This document shows positions 10,321 through 18,422 of a stretch of DNA of 64,000 nt, piece after piece. The translations under genes were made by a program, and so were the position numbers. Source of the DNA: Streptomyces sp. TN58. Its GTDB lineage: Bacteria > Actinomycetota > Actinomycetes > Streptomycetales > Streptomycetaceae. The stretch covers positions 4,842,001-4,906,000 of the forward strand of contig NZ_CP018870.1 in NCBI RefSeq assembly GCF_001941845.1, in the 5' to 3' direction. The first letter of the stretch is position 1, and every line of letters begins with the position of its first letter. A model generated the notes under the pieces. The model was not told the origin of the DNA, ran no database searches, and saw nothing but the letters and a program-made list of their open reading frames with translations.

Positions 10321-10417
10321 CCGTGGCCCGGGGGCTGTGGCCCCGGGCCACGGCCACGGGCCGCGCTCAGGCGATTTGCATCTGCCGGGGGCGTTCACGT
10401 AACGTTGGGTTCACCGA

Positions 10418-10491
10418 CGCGGGGTGGAGCAGCTCGGTAGCTCGCTGGGCTCATAACCCAGAGGTCGCAGGTTCAAATCCTGTCCCCGCTA
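10418..10491 (+). tRNA. tRNA-fMet (CAT), second copy
   Basis: Base-for-base identical to the tRNA at 8198-8271, including 8 nt upstream and 6 nt downstream. The C1-T72 mismatch and the GGG/CCC anticodon-stem pairs mark an initiator tRNA; CCA is not encoded. Confidence 0.97.
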
Positions 10492-10498
10492 CTGAAGG

Positions 10499-10533
10499 CT
10501 CAGGGCCCGGATCCAGTGGATCCGGGCCCTGAG
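10499..10533 (+). terminator. hairpin after the second tRNA-fMet
   Basis: CTCAGGGCCCGGATCC pairs with GGATCCGGGCCCTGAG around a short AGT loop. It has the same core as the hairpin after the first tRNA but different outer bases. Confidence 0.85.
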
Positions 10534-10578
10534 TCGTTTCCGGGGTCGTTTCCACCGGCGAAGCGTCCCGATACGCGC

Positions 10579-10610
10579 AGCGGCCCGGACCCCGAAGGGT
10601 CCGGGCCGCT
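10579..10610. terminator. strong hairpin between tRNA-fMet and catR
   Basis: AGCGGCCCGGACCC pairs with GGGTCCGGGCCGCT around GAA, a 14-bp perfect stem. It lies 3' of the minus-strand catR gene (stop at 10648) and probably ends its transcript. Confidence 0.75.
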
Positions 10611-10647
10611 CCCGTTGTCCGGGCCTCAGGCGCAGGCGAGCAGGTGC

Positions 10648-11064
10648 TCAGGCGCCCGCGCAGGTCGGGCAGACGCCGCGGTAGGTCACCTCGACCGCCG
10701 AGACGGAGAAGCCGAAGCGCTCCGAGTCCGGCAGGTCGGCCAGCGGGTTGCCCGCCGGGTGCACGTCCCGGATGGCGCCGCACCGGGCGCAGACCAGGTG
10801 CTGGTGGGGCCGGTGGGCGTTGGGGTCGTACCGCTTGGCGCGCCGGTCCGTGGCGACTTCCAGGACCTCGCCGAGGGAGACGAGCTCGCCCAGGGTGTTG
10901 TAGACGGTCGCGCGCGAGATCTCGGGCAGCTTGGCCACGGCGCGTGCGTGCACCTCGTCGGCTGTCAGGTGCACGTGGTCACCGTCGAGCACCTCGGCCA
11001 CGACGCGCCGCTGGGCCGTCATGCGCCAGCCGCGTCCGCGAAGTCGTTCCAGCAGGTCACTCAT
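10648..11064 (-). CDS. catR: Fur-family peroxide-sensing repressor CatR
   Basis: A 138-residue Fur-family protein. The N-terminal winged helix contains MTAQRRVVAEVL and RATVYNTLGEL. The dimerisation domain has the metal-binding HxHxxxxxC pattern (HRPHQHLVCARCG, Cys92/Cys95) and a second CxxC at Cys132/Cys135 (VCPTC), consistent with a structural zinc site. It is divergent from catA with a Fur-type dyad between them. In S. coelicolor CatR is the H2O2-sensitive repressor of catA and of itself (family knowledge); the same arrangement here supports the name. Confidence 0.9.
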   Translation of the reverse strand: MSDLLERLRGRGWRMTAQRRVVAEVLDGDHVHLTADEVHARAVAKLPEISRATVYNTLGELVSLGEVLEVATDRRAKRYDPNAHRPHQHLVCARCGAIRDVHPAGNPLADLPDSERFGFSVSAVEVTYRGVCPTCAGA

Positions 11065-11130
11065 GGACACCAGCCTAACAGTGAGGGGATTCGGTGTAAC
11101 TCCCGAACAGGTGTGGACTTGGATGCTTGC

Positions 11131-11158
11131 TTGACTTGGACTAAGTCCATTGTAGGAT
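11131..11158 (+). promoter_or_regulatory. catA promoter with Fur/CatR-type operator in the spacer
   Basis: TTGACT (11131-11136) and TAGGAT (11153-11158) are separated by 16 nt and form a vegetative-type promoter. The spacer contains the perfect dyad TGGACT-A-AGTCCA (11137-11149), so a bound Fur-type dimer would sit exactly where RNA polymerase must bind. That it is the CatR operator is inferred from position and from the divergent catR. Confidence 0.75.
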
Positions 11159-11203
11159 CGAGTACGGCGAAGGCCGAGGCAGGACACAGCACAGGACGCA
11201 GCG

Positions 11204-12673
11204 ATGACGCAGGAGGCGCACGTGACGCAGGGACCGCTCACCACGGAGGCCGGAGCGCCGGTGGCCGACAACCAGAACAGCGAGACGGCCGGTATCGGCG
11301 GTCCCGTTCTGGTCCAGGACCAGCTCCTGCTGGAGAAGCTCGCGCACTTCAACCGCGAGCGCATCCCGGAGCGCGTGGTCCACGCCCGCGGCGCCGGTGC
11401 GTACGGCACCTTCACCCTGACCCGCGACGTCTCGCAGTGGACGCGCGCCAAGTTCCTCTCCGAGGTCGGCAAGCAGACCGAGACCTTCCTGCGCTTCTCG
11501 ACCGTCGCGGGCAGCCTCGGCAGCGCAGACGCGGTGCGCGACCCCCGCGGCTGGGCGCTGAAGTTCTACACCGAGGAGGGCAACTACGACCTCGTCGGCA
11601 ACAACACCCCGGTGTTCTTCATCAGGGACGCCGTCAAGTTCCCCGACTTCATCCACACCCAGAAGCGCGACCCGTACACCGGCTCGCAGGAGGCGGACAA
11701 CGTCTGGGACTTCTGGGGCCTGTCGCCCGAGTCCACCCACCAGGTGACCTGGCTGTTCGGCGACCGTGGCATCCCGGCCTCCTACCGCCACATGAACGGC
11801 TACGGCTCGCACACGTTCCAGTGGAACAACGAGGCCGGCGAGGTCTTCTGGGTCAAGTACCACTTCAAGACCGACCAGGGCATCAGGAACCTCACCCAGG
11901 CCGAGGCCAACCGGCTCGCCGGCGAGGACCCCGACAGCCACCAGCGCGACCTGCGCGAGGCCATCGAGCGCGGCGACTTCCCCACCTGGACCGTGCAGGT
12001 CCAGATCATGCCGGCGGCCGAGGCGGCGACCTACCGCTTCAACCCGTTCGACCTCACCAAGGTGTGGCCGCACGCGGACTACCCGCCGATCGAGATCGGC
12101 AAGCTGGAGCTCAACCGCAACCCCGAGAACGTCTTCGCCGAGGTCGAGCAGAGCATCTTCTCCCCGGCCCACTTCGTCCCCGGCATAGGCCCCTCCCCGG
12201 ACAAGATGCTCCAGGGCCGCCTCTTCGGCTACGGCGACGCCCACCGCTACCGCGTCGGCATCAACGCCGACCACCTGCCGGTCAACCGTCCGCACGCCAC
12301 CGAGGCGCGCACCAACTCCCGTGACGGCCACCTGTACGACGGCCGCCACAAGGGCGCGAAGAACTACGAGCCGAACAGCTTCGGCGGCCCGCACGAGACC
12401 GGCCGCCCGCTGTGGCAGCCGATCCCCGTCACCGGGGGCACGGGCAACCACGCCGCCGCGGTGCACAGCGAGGACAACGACTTCGTCCAGGCCGGCAACC
12501 TCTACCGCCTCTACTCCGAGGACGAGAAGGCCCGCCTGATCGAGAACCTGTCCGGCTTCATCGCCAAGGTCTCCCGCGACGACATCGTCGAGCGCGCGAT
12601 CGACAACTTCCGCCAGGCGGACGGCGACTTCGGCAAGCGGCTCGACGCCGCGGTCCAGGCCCTCCGCGGCTGA
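11204..12673 (+). CDS. catA: monofunctional haem catalase CatA
   Basis: A 489-residue small-subunit catalase that converts 2 H2O2 to water and oxygen. The active-site residues are all present: His60 in [12 protein letters not shown], Asn133 in [13 protein letters not shown], and the proximal haem ligand Tyr343 in [12 protein letters not shown]. The spacing His60-Asn133-Tyr343 equals that of bovine catalase (74/147/357). It is divergent from catR, expressed from a promoter with an embedded dyad, and followed by a strong terminator. It is the major vegetative peroxide-detoxifying enzyme by homology with S. coelicolor CatA. Confidence 0.97.
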   Translation: MTQEAHVTQGPLTTEAGAPVADNQNSETAGIGGPVLVQDQLLLEKLAHFNRERIPERVVHARGAGAYGTFTLTRDVSQWTRAKFLSEVGKQTETFLRFSTVAGSLGSADAVRDPRGWALKFYTEEGNYDLVGNNTPVFFIRDAVKFPDFIHTQKRDPYTGSQEADNVWDFWGLSPESTHQVTWLFGDRGIPASYRHMNGYGSHTFQWNNEAGEVFWVKYHFKTDQGIRNLTQAEANRLAGEDPDSHQRDLREAIERGDFPTWTVQVQIMPAAEAATYRFNPFDLTKVWPHADYPPIEIGKLELNRNPENVFAEVEQSIFSPAHFVPGIGPSPDKMLQGRLFGYGDAHRYRVGINADHLPVNRPHATEARTNSRDGHLYDGRHKGAKNYEPNSFGGPHETGRPLWQPIPVTGGTGNHAAAVHSEDNDFVQAGNLYRLYSEDEKARLIENLSGFIAKVSRDDIVERAIDNFRQADGDFGKRLDAAVQALRG

Positions 12674-12695
12674 CGGACACCGCCTGCCGGAGCGG

Positions 12696-12739
12696 GGCGC
12701 CGGGCCGCAGTCCTCTCGGGAGGACCGCGGCCCGGCGCC
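12696..12739. terminator. bidirectional terminator between catA and the CBS gene
   Basis: A long GC hairpin: GGCGCCGGGCCGC plus GTCCTC pair with GAGGAC plus GCGGCCCGGCGCC around a TCGG loop, with one A/C bulge position. It lies between converging genes ending at 12673 (+) and 12743 (-). Confidence 0.85.
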
Positions 12740-12742
12740 GTC

Positions 12743-13135
12743 TCACGCGGGCACGCTGCGCCGCGCGGGAACCCAGCAGCGGATGACGTCGCGCACGGAC
12801 ACGATGCCCACCGGCCCGCCGTGCTCCAGCACGATCAGGTGCCGGAAGCCGCCGTGCGCCATGGCCTCGGCGGCTTCCTGCAGCGTGGCGTCGGGCGTGC
12901 AGAAGACGACGTTGTTGGTGGTGTGCGCGCCCACCGACTCCCGGTCGGGATCGTGGCCGGCGCCGACCGAGTTGAGTATGTCGCGCTCGGTCAGGATGCC
13001 GATTCCGCTGTGGTCGGGGTCGAGGACGACGGCCGCGCCGACGCGCCGGCCGGACATCAGGCAGGCCGCCTGCCGGAGGGTGTGTGCGGGTCCGAGGGTG
13101 AGGATCACGGTGCTCATTGCGTCACGGACGAGCAT
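12743..13135 (-). CDS. tandem CBS-domain protein
   Basis: A 130-residue protein made of two CBS motifs (a Bateman module) and nothing else. The first has RDAMSTVILTLGPAHTLRQA and GIGILTERDIL; the second has DATLQEAAEAMAHGGFRHL and GIVSVRDVIRC. Stand-alone CBS pairs bind adenine nucleotides or regulate partners; the ligand and partner here are unknown. The ATG at 13135 is preceded by AGGAGG at 11 nt. A CRP-like palindrome is centred about 73 nt upstream of the start. It lies downstream of hisN on the same strand, with a 200-nt gap. Confidence 0.85.
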   Translation of the reverse strand: MLVRDAMSTVILTLGPAHTLRQAACLMSGRRVGAAVVLDPDHSGIGILTERDILNSVGAGHDPDRESVGAHTTNNVVFCTPDATLQEAAEAMAHGGFRHLIVLEHGGPVGIVSVRDVIRCWVPARRSVPA

Positions 13136-13201
13136 GAAGAGAGCCACCTCCTGGGGTGATTCCGCCCGCTTGGGTGGGTGCGCAGCGCGAAGCCGCCTCC
13201 A

Positions 13202-13215
13202 GTGAAACGCTTCAC
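13202..13215. promoter_or_regulatory. CRP-like palindrome upstream of the CBS gene
   Basis: GTGAA-ACGC-TTCAC is a perfect dyad; with flanks it reads AGTGA-N6-TCACA, matching 9 of 10 positions of the mycobacterial/enteric CRP consensus TGTGA-N6-TCACA. It lies 67-80 nt upstream of the CBS start codon on the minus strand. A near-identical site precedes wblE at 46013. Confidence 0.55.
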
Positions 13216-13336
13216 AAGGGCACAAGCGGGGGGATTCTCAGATTCCCACGGACCGGGAGGGCCAGCAAGGAGGCGTACGAAAGGAGCGTGCCCGGCGCCC
13301 CCGGCAACGCCCCGCGCGCCCCGGGCATCCGGTGCG

Positions 13337-14140
13337 TCAGGCGCGCGGGCGGAGCAGGTCCAGCATCTCCTCGTGGAGCAGGCCGTTGGACGCCGCCGCG
13401 TTCCCGCCGTGCACGCCGTCGACCCCGTCCAGGCTGGTGAAGCGGCCGCCCGCCTCCTGGACGACCACCGCGATGGCCGCCATGTCCCACAGGTTCAGCT
13501 CCGGCTCCGCGCACAGGTCCACAGAGCCCTCCGCCACCATCATGTACGGCCAGAAGTCGCCGTAGCCGCGGGTGCGCCAGCACGCCCGCGTCAGGTCCAG
13601 GAAGCCCGGCAGCCGCCCCTGCTCCTCCCAGCCGCTCAGCGAGGAGTACGCGAACGAGGCGTCGCCCAGCCCCGATACGCGGGACACGCCGATCGTGGTG
13701 GTCTCGCCGAGCGCGCCGCCCGAGTACGCGCCGCCGCCCTGCGAAGCCCACCAGCGGCGGCCCAGCGCCGGCGCGGACACCACGCCGACCACGGGCCGGA
13801 ACACGCCGTCCTCGCCCTCGGCCATCAGCGAGATCAGGGTCGCCCAGACGGGGACCCCGCGCACGTAGTTCTTCGTACCGTCGATCGGGTCCACGACCCA
13901 GCGGCGCGGCCCGCTGCCCTTGAGCCCGTACTCCTCGCCCAGGATCGCGTCGTCGGGCCGGGCCGCCGTGATGCCCGCCCGGACGACCTCCTCCGCGGCC
14001 TGGTCCGCCTCGCTCACCGGGGTCATGTCCGGCTTCGTCTCGACCTTCAGGTCGAGGGCGCGGAACCGCTCCATCGTGGTGGCGTCCGCCGCGTCGGCGA
14101 GTTCGAGGGCGAGGCGCAGGTCATCGTCATACTCGGGCAT
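13337..14140 (-). CDS. hisN: histidinol-phosphatase of the inositol-monophosphatase family
   Basis: A 267-residue Mg2+-dependent phosphatase. The signatures are GEEYG (Glu metal ligand), [15 protein letters not shown] (the DPIDGT metal and substrate loop) and the C-terminal [20 protein letters not shown] (WDxAA). The [10 protein letters not shown] stretch resembles HisN-type members rather than general IMPases, so histidine biosynthesis (histidinol phosphate to histidinol) is the favoured role; a broad inositol-phosphate phosphatase is the alternative. ATG 14140 (MPEYDDDL) is selected because the upstream extension is not family-like. No other his gene is nearby. Confidence 0.82.
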   Translation of the reverse strand: MPEYDDDLRLALELADAADATTMERFRALDLKVETKPDMTPVSEADQAAEEVVRAGITAARPDDAILGEEYGLKGSGPRRWVVDPIDGTKNYVRGVPVWATLISLMAEGEDGVFRPVVGVVSAPALGRRWWASQGGGAYSGGALGETTTIGVSRVSGLGDASFAYSSLSGWEEQGRLPGFLDLTRACWRTRGYGDFWPYMMVAEGSVDLCAEPELNLWDMAAIAVVVQEAGGRFTSLDGVDGVHGGNAAASNGLLHEEMLDLLRPRA

Positions 14141-14224
14141 GCCCGAACAGTATCGGGGCCCCCGGACCCCGGCCAACGGCGTCCACAGTGCGGCCGGACC
14201 CGCCCCTTGACGGCGGACGCGCCC

Positions 14225-14239
14225 TTGACAGCGCCTGTC
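14225..14239 (+). promoter_or_regulatory. dyad at the TetR promoter
   Basis: TTGACAGCGCCTGTC contains the palindrome GACAG-CGC-CTGTC (14227-14239) overlapping a TTGACA -35-like hexamer. It lies 43 nt before the ATG of the TetR gene. Autorepression is inferred from position only. Confidence 0.45.
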
Positions 14240-14281
14240 GCCCCGTCAACTCTGGCCGGAGAGCCGAGCGGGGAGGCGCGG

Positions 14282-14845
14282 ATGCCGGCAGCCCGGGATT
14301 CCTTGCTGGACGCGGCGGCAGCGGCGCTGGCGGCGCGCCCCTGGCCCGACGTGCGGATGGTCGACGTGGCCGCCGCGGCCGGTGTGTCCCGGCAGACCCT
14401 CTACAACGAGTTCGGCGGCAAGGCGGGTCTGGGCCGCGCCCTCGTGCGGAGCGCGGCCGACCGGTACCTGGAGGGGGTGGACCGGGCCCTGTCCGCCCCG
14501 GCCCGCGCCCCCGAGCGGCTCGCCGCGGTCGCGGAGTGGACCGTACGGGCGGCCCGCGCGTACCCCCTCGTACGGGCCCTGCTCACCGGCAGCTGGGAAC
14601 CGGGCCTGCCCGCCGCGGGCCGGCGCGAACCGGGCCCCGGCGAACTCGCCCGGGCCGTGCGCGACCGGGCGGCCGCCGCGCTCACCCCGGGGGAGGGTCC
14701 GCAGCGGTGCGAGCTGGCGGTACGGCTCGCCCTCTCCTACGTGATCGCCCCGGGGGAGGAGCCGGGGCCGGGGGAGCTGATCGGGCTGCTCAGTGCGCCG
14801 ACCCCGACAGCTGGAGCCCGACGACCCCCAGGATCACCAGCGTGA
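14282..14845 (+). CDS. TetR-family transcriptional regulator
   Basis: A 187-residue protein. The N-terminal helix-turn-helix is clear: RDSLLDAAAAAL, VRMVDVAAAAGVSRQTLYNEFGGKAGLGRAL (residues 5-52). The C-terminal ligand domain is Pro/Arg-rich and unrecognised. GGGGAGG lies 6 nt before the ATG. Its 3' end overlaps the converging SMR exporter gene by 56 bp. A role in controlling that exporter is plausible from position but unproven. Confidence 0.85.
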   Translation: MPAARDSLLDAAAAALAARPWPDVRMVDVAAAAGVSRQTLYNEFGGKAGLGRALVRSAADRYLEGVDRALSAPARAPERLAAVAEWTVRAARAYPLVRALLTGSWEPGLPAAGRREPGPGELARAVRDRAAAALTPGEGPQRCELAVRLALSYVIAPGEEPGPGELIGLLSAPTPTAGARRPPGSPA

Positions 14846-15113
14846 TCGAGACGATTTTGAGCGTGGAGACCAGGTCGCCGAGGAAGACCATGCCGTAGAT
14901 CGCCGTACCGGCCGCGCCGATGCCCGTCCAGACCGCGTACGCCGGACCCACGTCCAGCTTCTTCAGGGCCAGCGTCAGCAGACCGAAGCTGCCGAGCGCG
15001 AAGCACGCGAAGGCGATGGTCGGCCACAGCCGGGTGAATCCGTGGGAGAGCTTGAGGCAGACCGCGAAACCGGTCTCCAGGATTCCCGCGACCACGACCA
15101 GCAGCCACGCCAT
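14790..15113 (-). CDS. SMR-family small multidrug/guanidinium-type exporter
   Basis: A 107-residue protein with four transmembrane helices. It has the SMR signature with the essential membrane Glu (AGILETGFAVCLKLSHGFTR) and the AYAVWTGIGAAGTA stretch typical of the SugE/Gdx branch. Drug/H+ antiport versus guanidinium export cannot be settled from sequence alone. GGAGG lies 8 nt before the ATG at 15113. The 3' end overlaps the converging TetR gene. A GTGAC-N5-GTCAC dyad sits about 22 nt upstream. Confidence 0.85.
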   Translation of the reverse strand: MAWLLVVVAGILETGFAVCLKLSHGFTRLWPTIAFACFALGSFGLLTLALKKLDVGPAYAVWTGIGAAGTAIYGMVFLGDLVSTLKIVSITLVILGVVGLQLSGSAH

Positions 15114-15134
15114 GGCGATGCCTCCCCGCGTCAT

Positions 15135-15149
15135 GTGACATCACGTCAC
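15135..15149 (-). promoter_or_regulatory. palindrome upstream of the SMR exporter
   Basis: GTGAC-ATCAC-GTCAC is a 5-bp-arm dyad 22-36 nt before the start codon. This is where a repressor would block the promoter; the binding protein is unknown (the nearby TetR protein is a candidate). Confidence 0.45.
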
Positions 15150-15213
15150 TTGGTGCGATTATGCACTTGTCCAGACAGGTCCTCCGACAAACACGGCAAA
15201 CCCGCCGGGGCGG

Positions 15214-16224
15214 TCAGTCGCCCTCGCGGCGCTCCCGGGTCTGCAGCAGCCGTCGCAGCGAGTACAGCCGCGCCGGATCCGCGTGGCCCTCCTCCACCCA
15301 CCTGTCGAGTGCGCAGTCCTGCTCGTCGTGGCTGCACGCGCGCGGGCAGTCCTCCGTGCCGGGCACCAGGTCCGGGAAGGCCAGGATCACCCGGGACGGG
15401 TCCACGTGGTGCAGGCCGAAGGAGCGCACACCGGGAGTGTCGATGACCCAGCCGTCGCCCGAGGGCAGCGGCAGCGCCAGCGCGGAGGTGGTCGTGTGCC
15501 GGCCGCGGCCGGTGACCGCGTTCACGTGCCCCGTGGCGCGCTGGCGGCCCTCGGCGACCAGCGAGTTCACCAGGGTGGTCTTGCCGACGCCGGAGTGGCC
15601 CACGAAGGCGGTGATCCGGCCGGTCAGGCGCTCGCGCACCCGGTCGGCCGCGCCGCCGGCGGCCAGCTCCTCGCGGTTGGTCACCACGTAGTCCAGGCCG
15701 AAGGTGGAGTAGATCTCCAGGATCTTGTCCGCCGAGGTGAGATCCGACTTGGTGAGCACCAGCAGCGGCTCCAGCCCGGCGTCGTACGCCGCCACCAGGC
15801 AGCGGTCGATCATCCGGGGCCGCGGCTCCGGATCGGCCAGGGCCGTGACGATCGCCAGCTGGTCGGCGTTGGCGACGACCACCCGTTCGTACGGGTCGTC
15901 GTCGTCCGCGGTGCGCCGCAGGACGGACTTGCGCTCCTCGATCCGCACGATCCGCGCCAGGGTGTCCTTCCTGCCGGAGAGGTCACCGACGATCCAGACC
16001 CGGTCGCCCACGACCGCGGCCTTGCGGCCCAGCTCCCGGGACTTCATCGCGGTGATCGTGCGGCCGTCGACCAGGCAGGTCAGCCGGCCGCGGTCGACGG
16101 TCAGGACGAAGCCCTCGGAAGCGTCCTCGTGCTTGGGCCGGATGTTCGTCCGCGGCCGGTTGCCCTTGGGGTTCGGGCGCTGGCGGATGTCGTCCTCGTC
16201 GGTGTGCTTGCCGTACCTGCGCAT
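15214..16224 (-). CDS. rsgA: ribosome small-subunit GTPase RsgA
   Basis: A 336-residue circularly permuted GTPase that checks 30S subunit maturation. An N-terminal OB-fold (residues about 30-105) precedes a GTPase domain in permuted order: G4 LTKSD, then G1 GHSGVGKTTLVN, then G3 DTPGVRSFG. The C-terminal zinc knuckle is CPRACSHDEQDC. ATG 16224 lies 8 nt after the aroA stop codon, so the two are almost certainly co-transcribed. All functional motifs are intact. Confidence 0.95.
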   Translation of the reverse strand: MRRYGKHTDEDDIRQRPNPKGNRPRTNIRPKHEDASEGFVLTVDRGRLTCLVDGRTITAMKSRELGRKAAVVGDRVWIVGDLSGRKDTLARIVRIEERKSVLRRTADDDDPYERVVVANADQLAIVTALADPEPRPRMIDRCLVAAYDAGLEPLLVLTKSDLTSADKILEIYSTFGLDYVVTNREELAAGGAADRVRERLTGRITAFVGHSGVGKTTLVNSLVAEGRQRATGHVNAVTGRGRHTTTSALALPLPSGDGWVIDTPGVRSFGLHHVDPSRVILAFPDLVPGTEDCPRACSHDEQDCALDRWVEEGHADPARLYSLRRLLQTRERREGD

Positions 16225-16232
16225 GACGGGCC

Positions 16233-17591
16233 CTACGCTCCCGCACCCGCTTCGGGTCCCGCGTCCCCGGCCAGCATGTCCGTCCACATCTTCGGGAAGT
16301 CCGGCAGGGTCTTCGCGGTCGTGGCCACGTTCTCGATCTGAACGCCCTCCACCGCCAGGCCGATCACCGCGCCCGCGGTGGCCATCCGGTGGTCCTCGTA
16401 CGTGTGGAACACCCCGCCGTGCATCCGGCGCGGCCGGATGCGCAGGCCGTCCTCGGTCTCGGTGACGTCACCGCCGAGCGCGTTGATCTCCTTGGTCAGC
16501 GCGGCCAGCCGGTCCGTCTCGTGCAGCCGCAGGTGGGCGACACCGCGCAGCACGGACTCCGAGTCGGCCAGGGCCGCCACCGCCGCGATGCCCGGCGTGA
16601 GCTCGCCGACCTCGCTCAGGTCCACGTCGATGCCGTGGATCTTGCCGGTGCCGGTGAAGACCAGGCCCGCGTCCGTCAGCTCGCAGGACCCGCCCATCTC
16701 CGTGAAGATCCGGCGCAGCGCGTCTCCGGGCTGCGTGGTGCGGCGCGGCCAGTCCGGGACGGTGACCGTGCCGCCGGTGATCAGGGCCGCGGCCAGGAAC
16801 GGCTGCGCGTTGGACAGGTCGGGCTCCACGATCATGTCGCGGCCCAGCAGGGCGCCGGGGGCGACCCGCCACACGTTCTTCTCGCCGCCGGCCTCGGGGG
16901 TGTCCACCTGGGCGCCCGCCGCACGCAGCATCTCCACCGTCATCCGGATGTGCGGCATCGACGGCAGCTTGCCGCCCACGTGCCGGACCTCGACACCCTG
17001 GTTGAAGCGCGGGGCGGAGAGCAGCAGCGCGGAGACGAACTGCGAGGAGTTGCCGGCGTCGATCTCGACCGTGCCGCCCTCCAGCGCCCCGCCGCCCTGG
17101 ACGGTCATGGGCAGCGCGCCGCGGCCGTCGTCGTCGATGCGGGCGCCGAGCGTGCGCAGGGCGGTGATGACCTGGCCGAGCGGGCGCTCGTAGGAGCGCG
17201 GGTCGCCGTCGAAGCGGATGTCGCCGTCGGCGAGGGTGGCGACGGGCGGCAGGAAGCGCATGACCGTACCCGCGTTGCCGACGTCCACCGTCGTCGGGCC
17301 GTGCAGGGCCGCCGGGATGACCCGCCAGGCCTCACCGCTCGCGGCGGCGCCGGCGGAGCTGGAGGAGACGGTCTCCTCGATGCCCACGCCCATCGCGCGC
17401 AGCGCGTCCGACATCAGCTGGGAGTCGCGCGAGCGCAGCGGGCGCCGCACCCAGCCGGGCTCGGAGGCGAGCGCGGCGAGTACCAGGGCGCGGTTGGTGA
17501 CCGATTTGGACCCCGGCACCGTGACGGTGGCGTGGACGGTCCCATCGGCGAGCGGAGCGGGCCAGAGGGCAGTGGCGGGGGTCTCGGTCAT
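16233..17591 (-). CDS. aroA: 3-phosphoshikimate 1-carboxyvinyltransferase (EPSP synthase)
   Basis: A 452-residue shikimate-pathway enzyme joining PEP to shikimate-3-phosphate. Motifs: TVPGSKSVTNRALVLAAL (phosphate-binding Lys/Ser), DVGNAGTVMRFLPP (PEP site), YERPLGQVI, and near the C-terminus LRLHETDRLAALTKEI and HRMATAGAVIGLAV. Length is normal. It is the first gene of an aroA-rsgA pair. A GTG 9 nt upstream (17600) is an alternative start; MTETPAT is preferred. Confidence 0.95.
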   Translation of the reverse strand: MTETPATALWPAPLADGTVHATVTVPGSKSVTNRALVLAALASEPGWVRRPLRSRDSQLMSDALRAMGVGIEETVSSSSAGAAASGEAWRVIPAALHGPTTVDVGNAGTVMRFLPPVATLADGDIRFDGDPRSYERPLGQVITALRTLGARIDDDGRGALPMTVQGGGALEGGTVEIDAGNSSQFVSALLLSAPRFNQGVEVRHVGGKLPSMPHIRMTVEMLRAAGAQVDTPEAGGEKNVWRVAPGALLGRDMIVEPDLSNAQPFLAAALITGGTVTVPDWPRRTTQPGDALRRIFTEMGGSCELTDAGLVFTGTGKIHGIDVDLSEVGELTPGIAAVAALADSESVLRGVAHLRLHETDRLAALTKEINALGGDVTETEDGLRIRPRRMHGGVFHTYEDHRMATAGAVIGLAVEGVQIENVATTAKTLPDFPKMWTDMLAGDAGPEAGAGA

Positions 17592-17655
17592 GGCCACCAC
17601 TTTAGTGGCTTCCTCCGGACCCGGATCTTGATCGCTGTCCGGTCTCAGAGGGTGG

Positions 17656-18369
17656 TCACAGGCCGAGCAGCCAGCGGCCGCCGCCGACCAGCGAGCAGAG
17701 CGCGACCACGTGGAAGAAGAGCAGCCACACCACGGGGTGCAAGTGGGTGAGGCGCCCCAGCTGGTCGGCGTCGGAATCGGGCGCCCCGCCGTTCCTGCGC
17801 TTGGCGCCCAGCTCGAACACCGGCCGGACGCCGCCGAGCAGCAGGAACCACACGACGAGGTAGGCGAAGCCCGCCTGGACCTCCGCCGAGGTCAGCCACG
17901 ACACCAGCAGGAAGGTTCCGCCGGTCAGGATCACCGTCAGCGCCCCGTACGCGTTCCGGATCATCACGAGCATCACCACCAGCAGGGCCGTGGCCGCCCA
18001 CAGCAGCAGCGTGATCCGGTGCGCCGACAGCAGGGCCGCCCCGCCGAGCCCGAGCAGCGAGGGCGCCGTGTACCCGCCGGCCGCGGTCAGGATCATCCCC
18101 AGGCCCGTCGGCCTGCCCCGGCTGACGGTGACCCCGCTGGTGTCCGAGTGCAGCCGTATCCCGCTCAGCCGCCGCCCGGTGAGCAGCGCCAGCAGGCCGT
18201 GCCCGCCCTCGTGCGCGATGGTGATGGCGTTGCGCGAGAGCCGCCACAGCGGGCGGGGTCCCACGGCGGCCAGCGCCACCAGACCGGTCGCGATCACCAG
18301 CCACCGGTCCGGTGCGGTCTGTATGCCCGTGAGCCGGTCCCACAGGCCGGCCGTCGTGCTGCTGTCCAT
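17656..18369 (-). CDS. M50-type membrane metalloprotease
   Basis: A 237-residue integral membrane protein with about six hydrophobic segments. The zinc motif HEGGH (His53, Glu54, His57) lies at the end of the second helix, typical of site-2-protease-like M50B enzymes. The second zinc ligand usual to M50 (NPxxxD) is not obvious. The member is short and lacks a PDZ domain. The ATG at 18369 has AGGAG at 11 nt. It is divergent from the SRAP gene. The substrate is unknown. Confidence 0.82.
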   Translation of the reverse strand: MDSSTTAGLWDRLTGIQTAPDRWLVIATGLVALAAVGPRPLWRLSRNAITIAHEGGHGLLALLTGRRLSGIRLHSDTSGVTVSRGRPTGLGMILTAAGGYTAPSLLGLGGAALLSAHRITLLLWAATALLVVMLVMIRNAYGALTVILTGGTFLLVSWLTSAEVQAGFAYLVVWFLLLGGVRPVFELGAKRRNGGAPDSDADQLGRLTHLHPVVWLLFFHVVALCSLVGGGRWLLGL

Positions 18370-18422
18370 GAGGTGGCGGACTCCTTGCGGTGGTTTGCGG
18401 TGGACATGGCAGTGTGACAGCC

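Noticed and set aside
8190..10497. The 88-bp direct repeats at the tRNA genes as attL/attR of an integrated element
   Set aside because: The 2.1 kb between them holds only a chromosomal-type TPR gene with normal codon use and no integrase, excisionase or replication gene.
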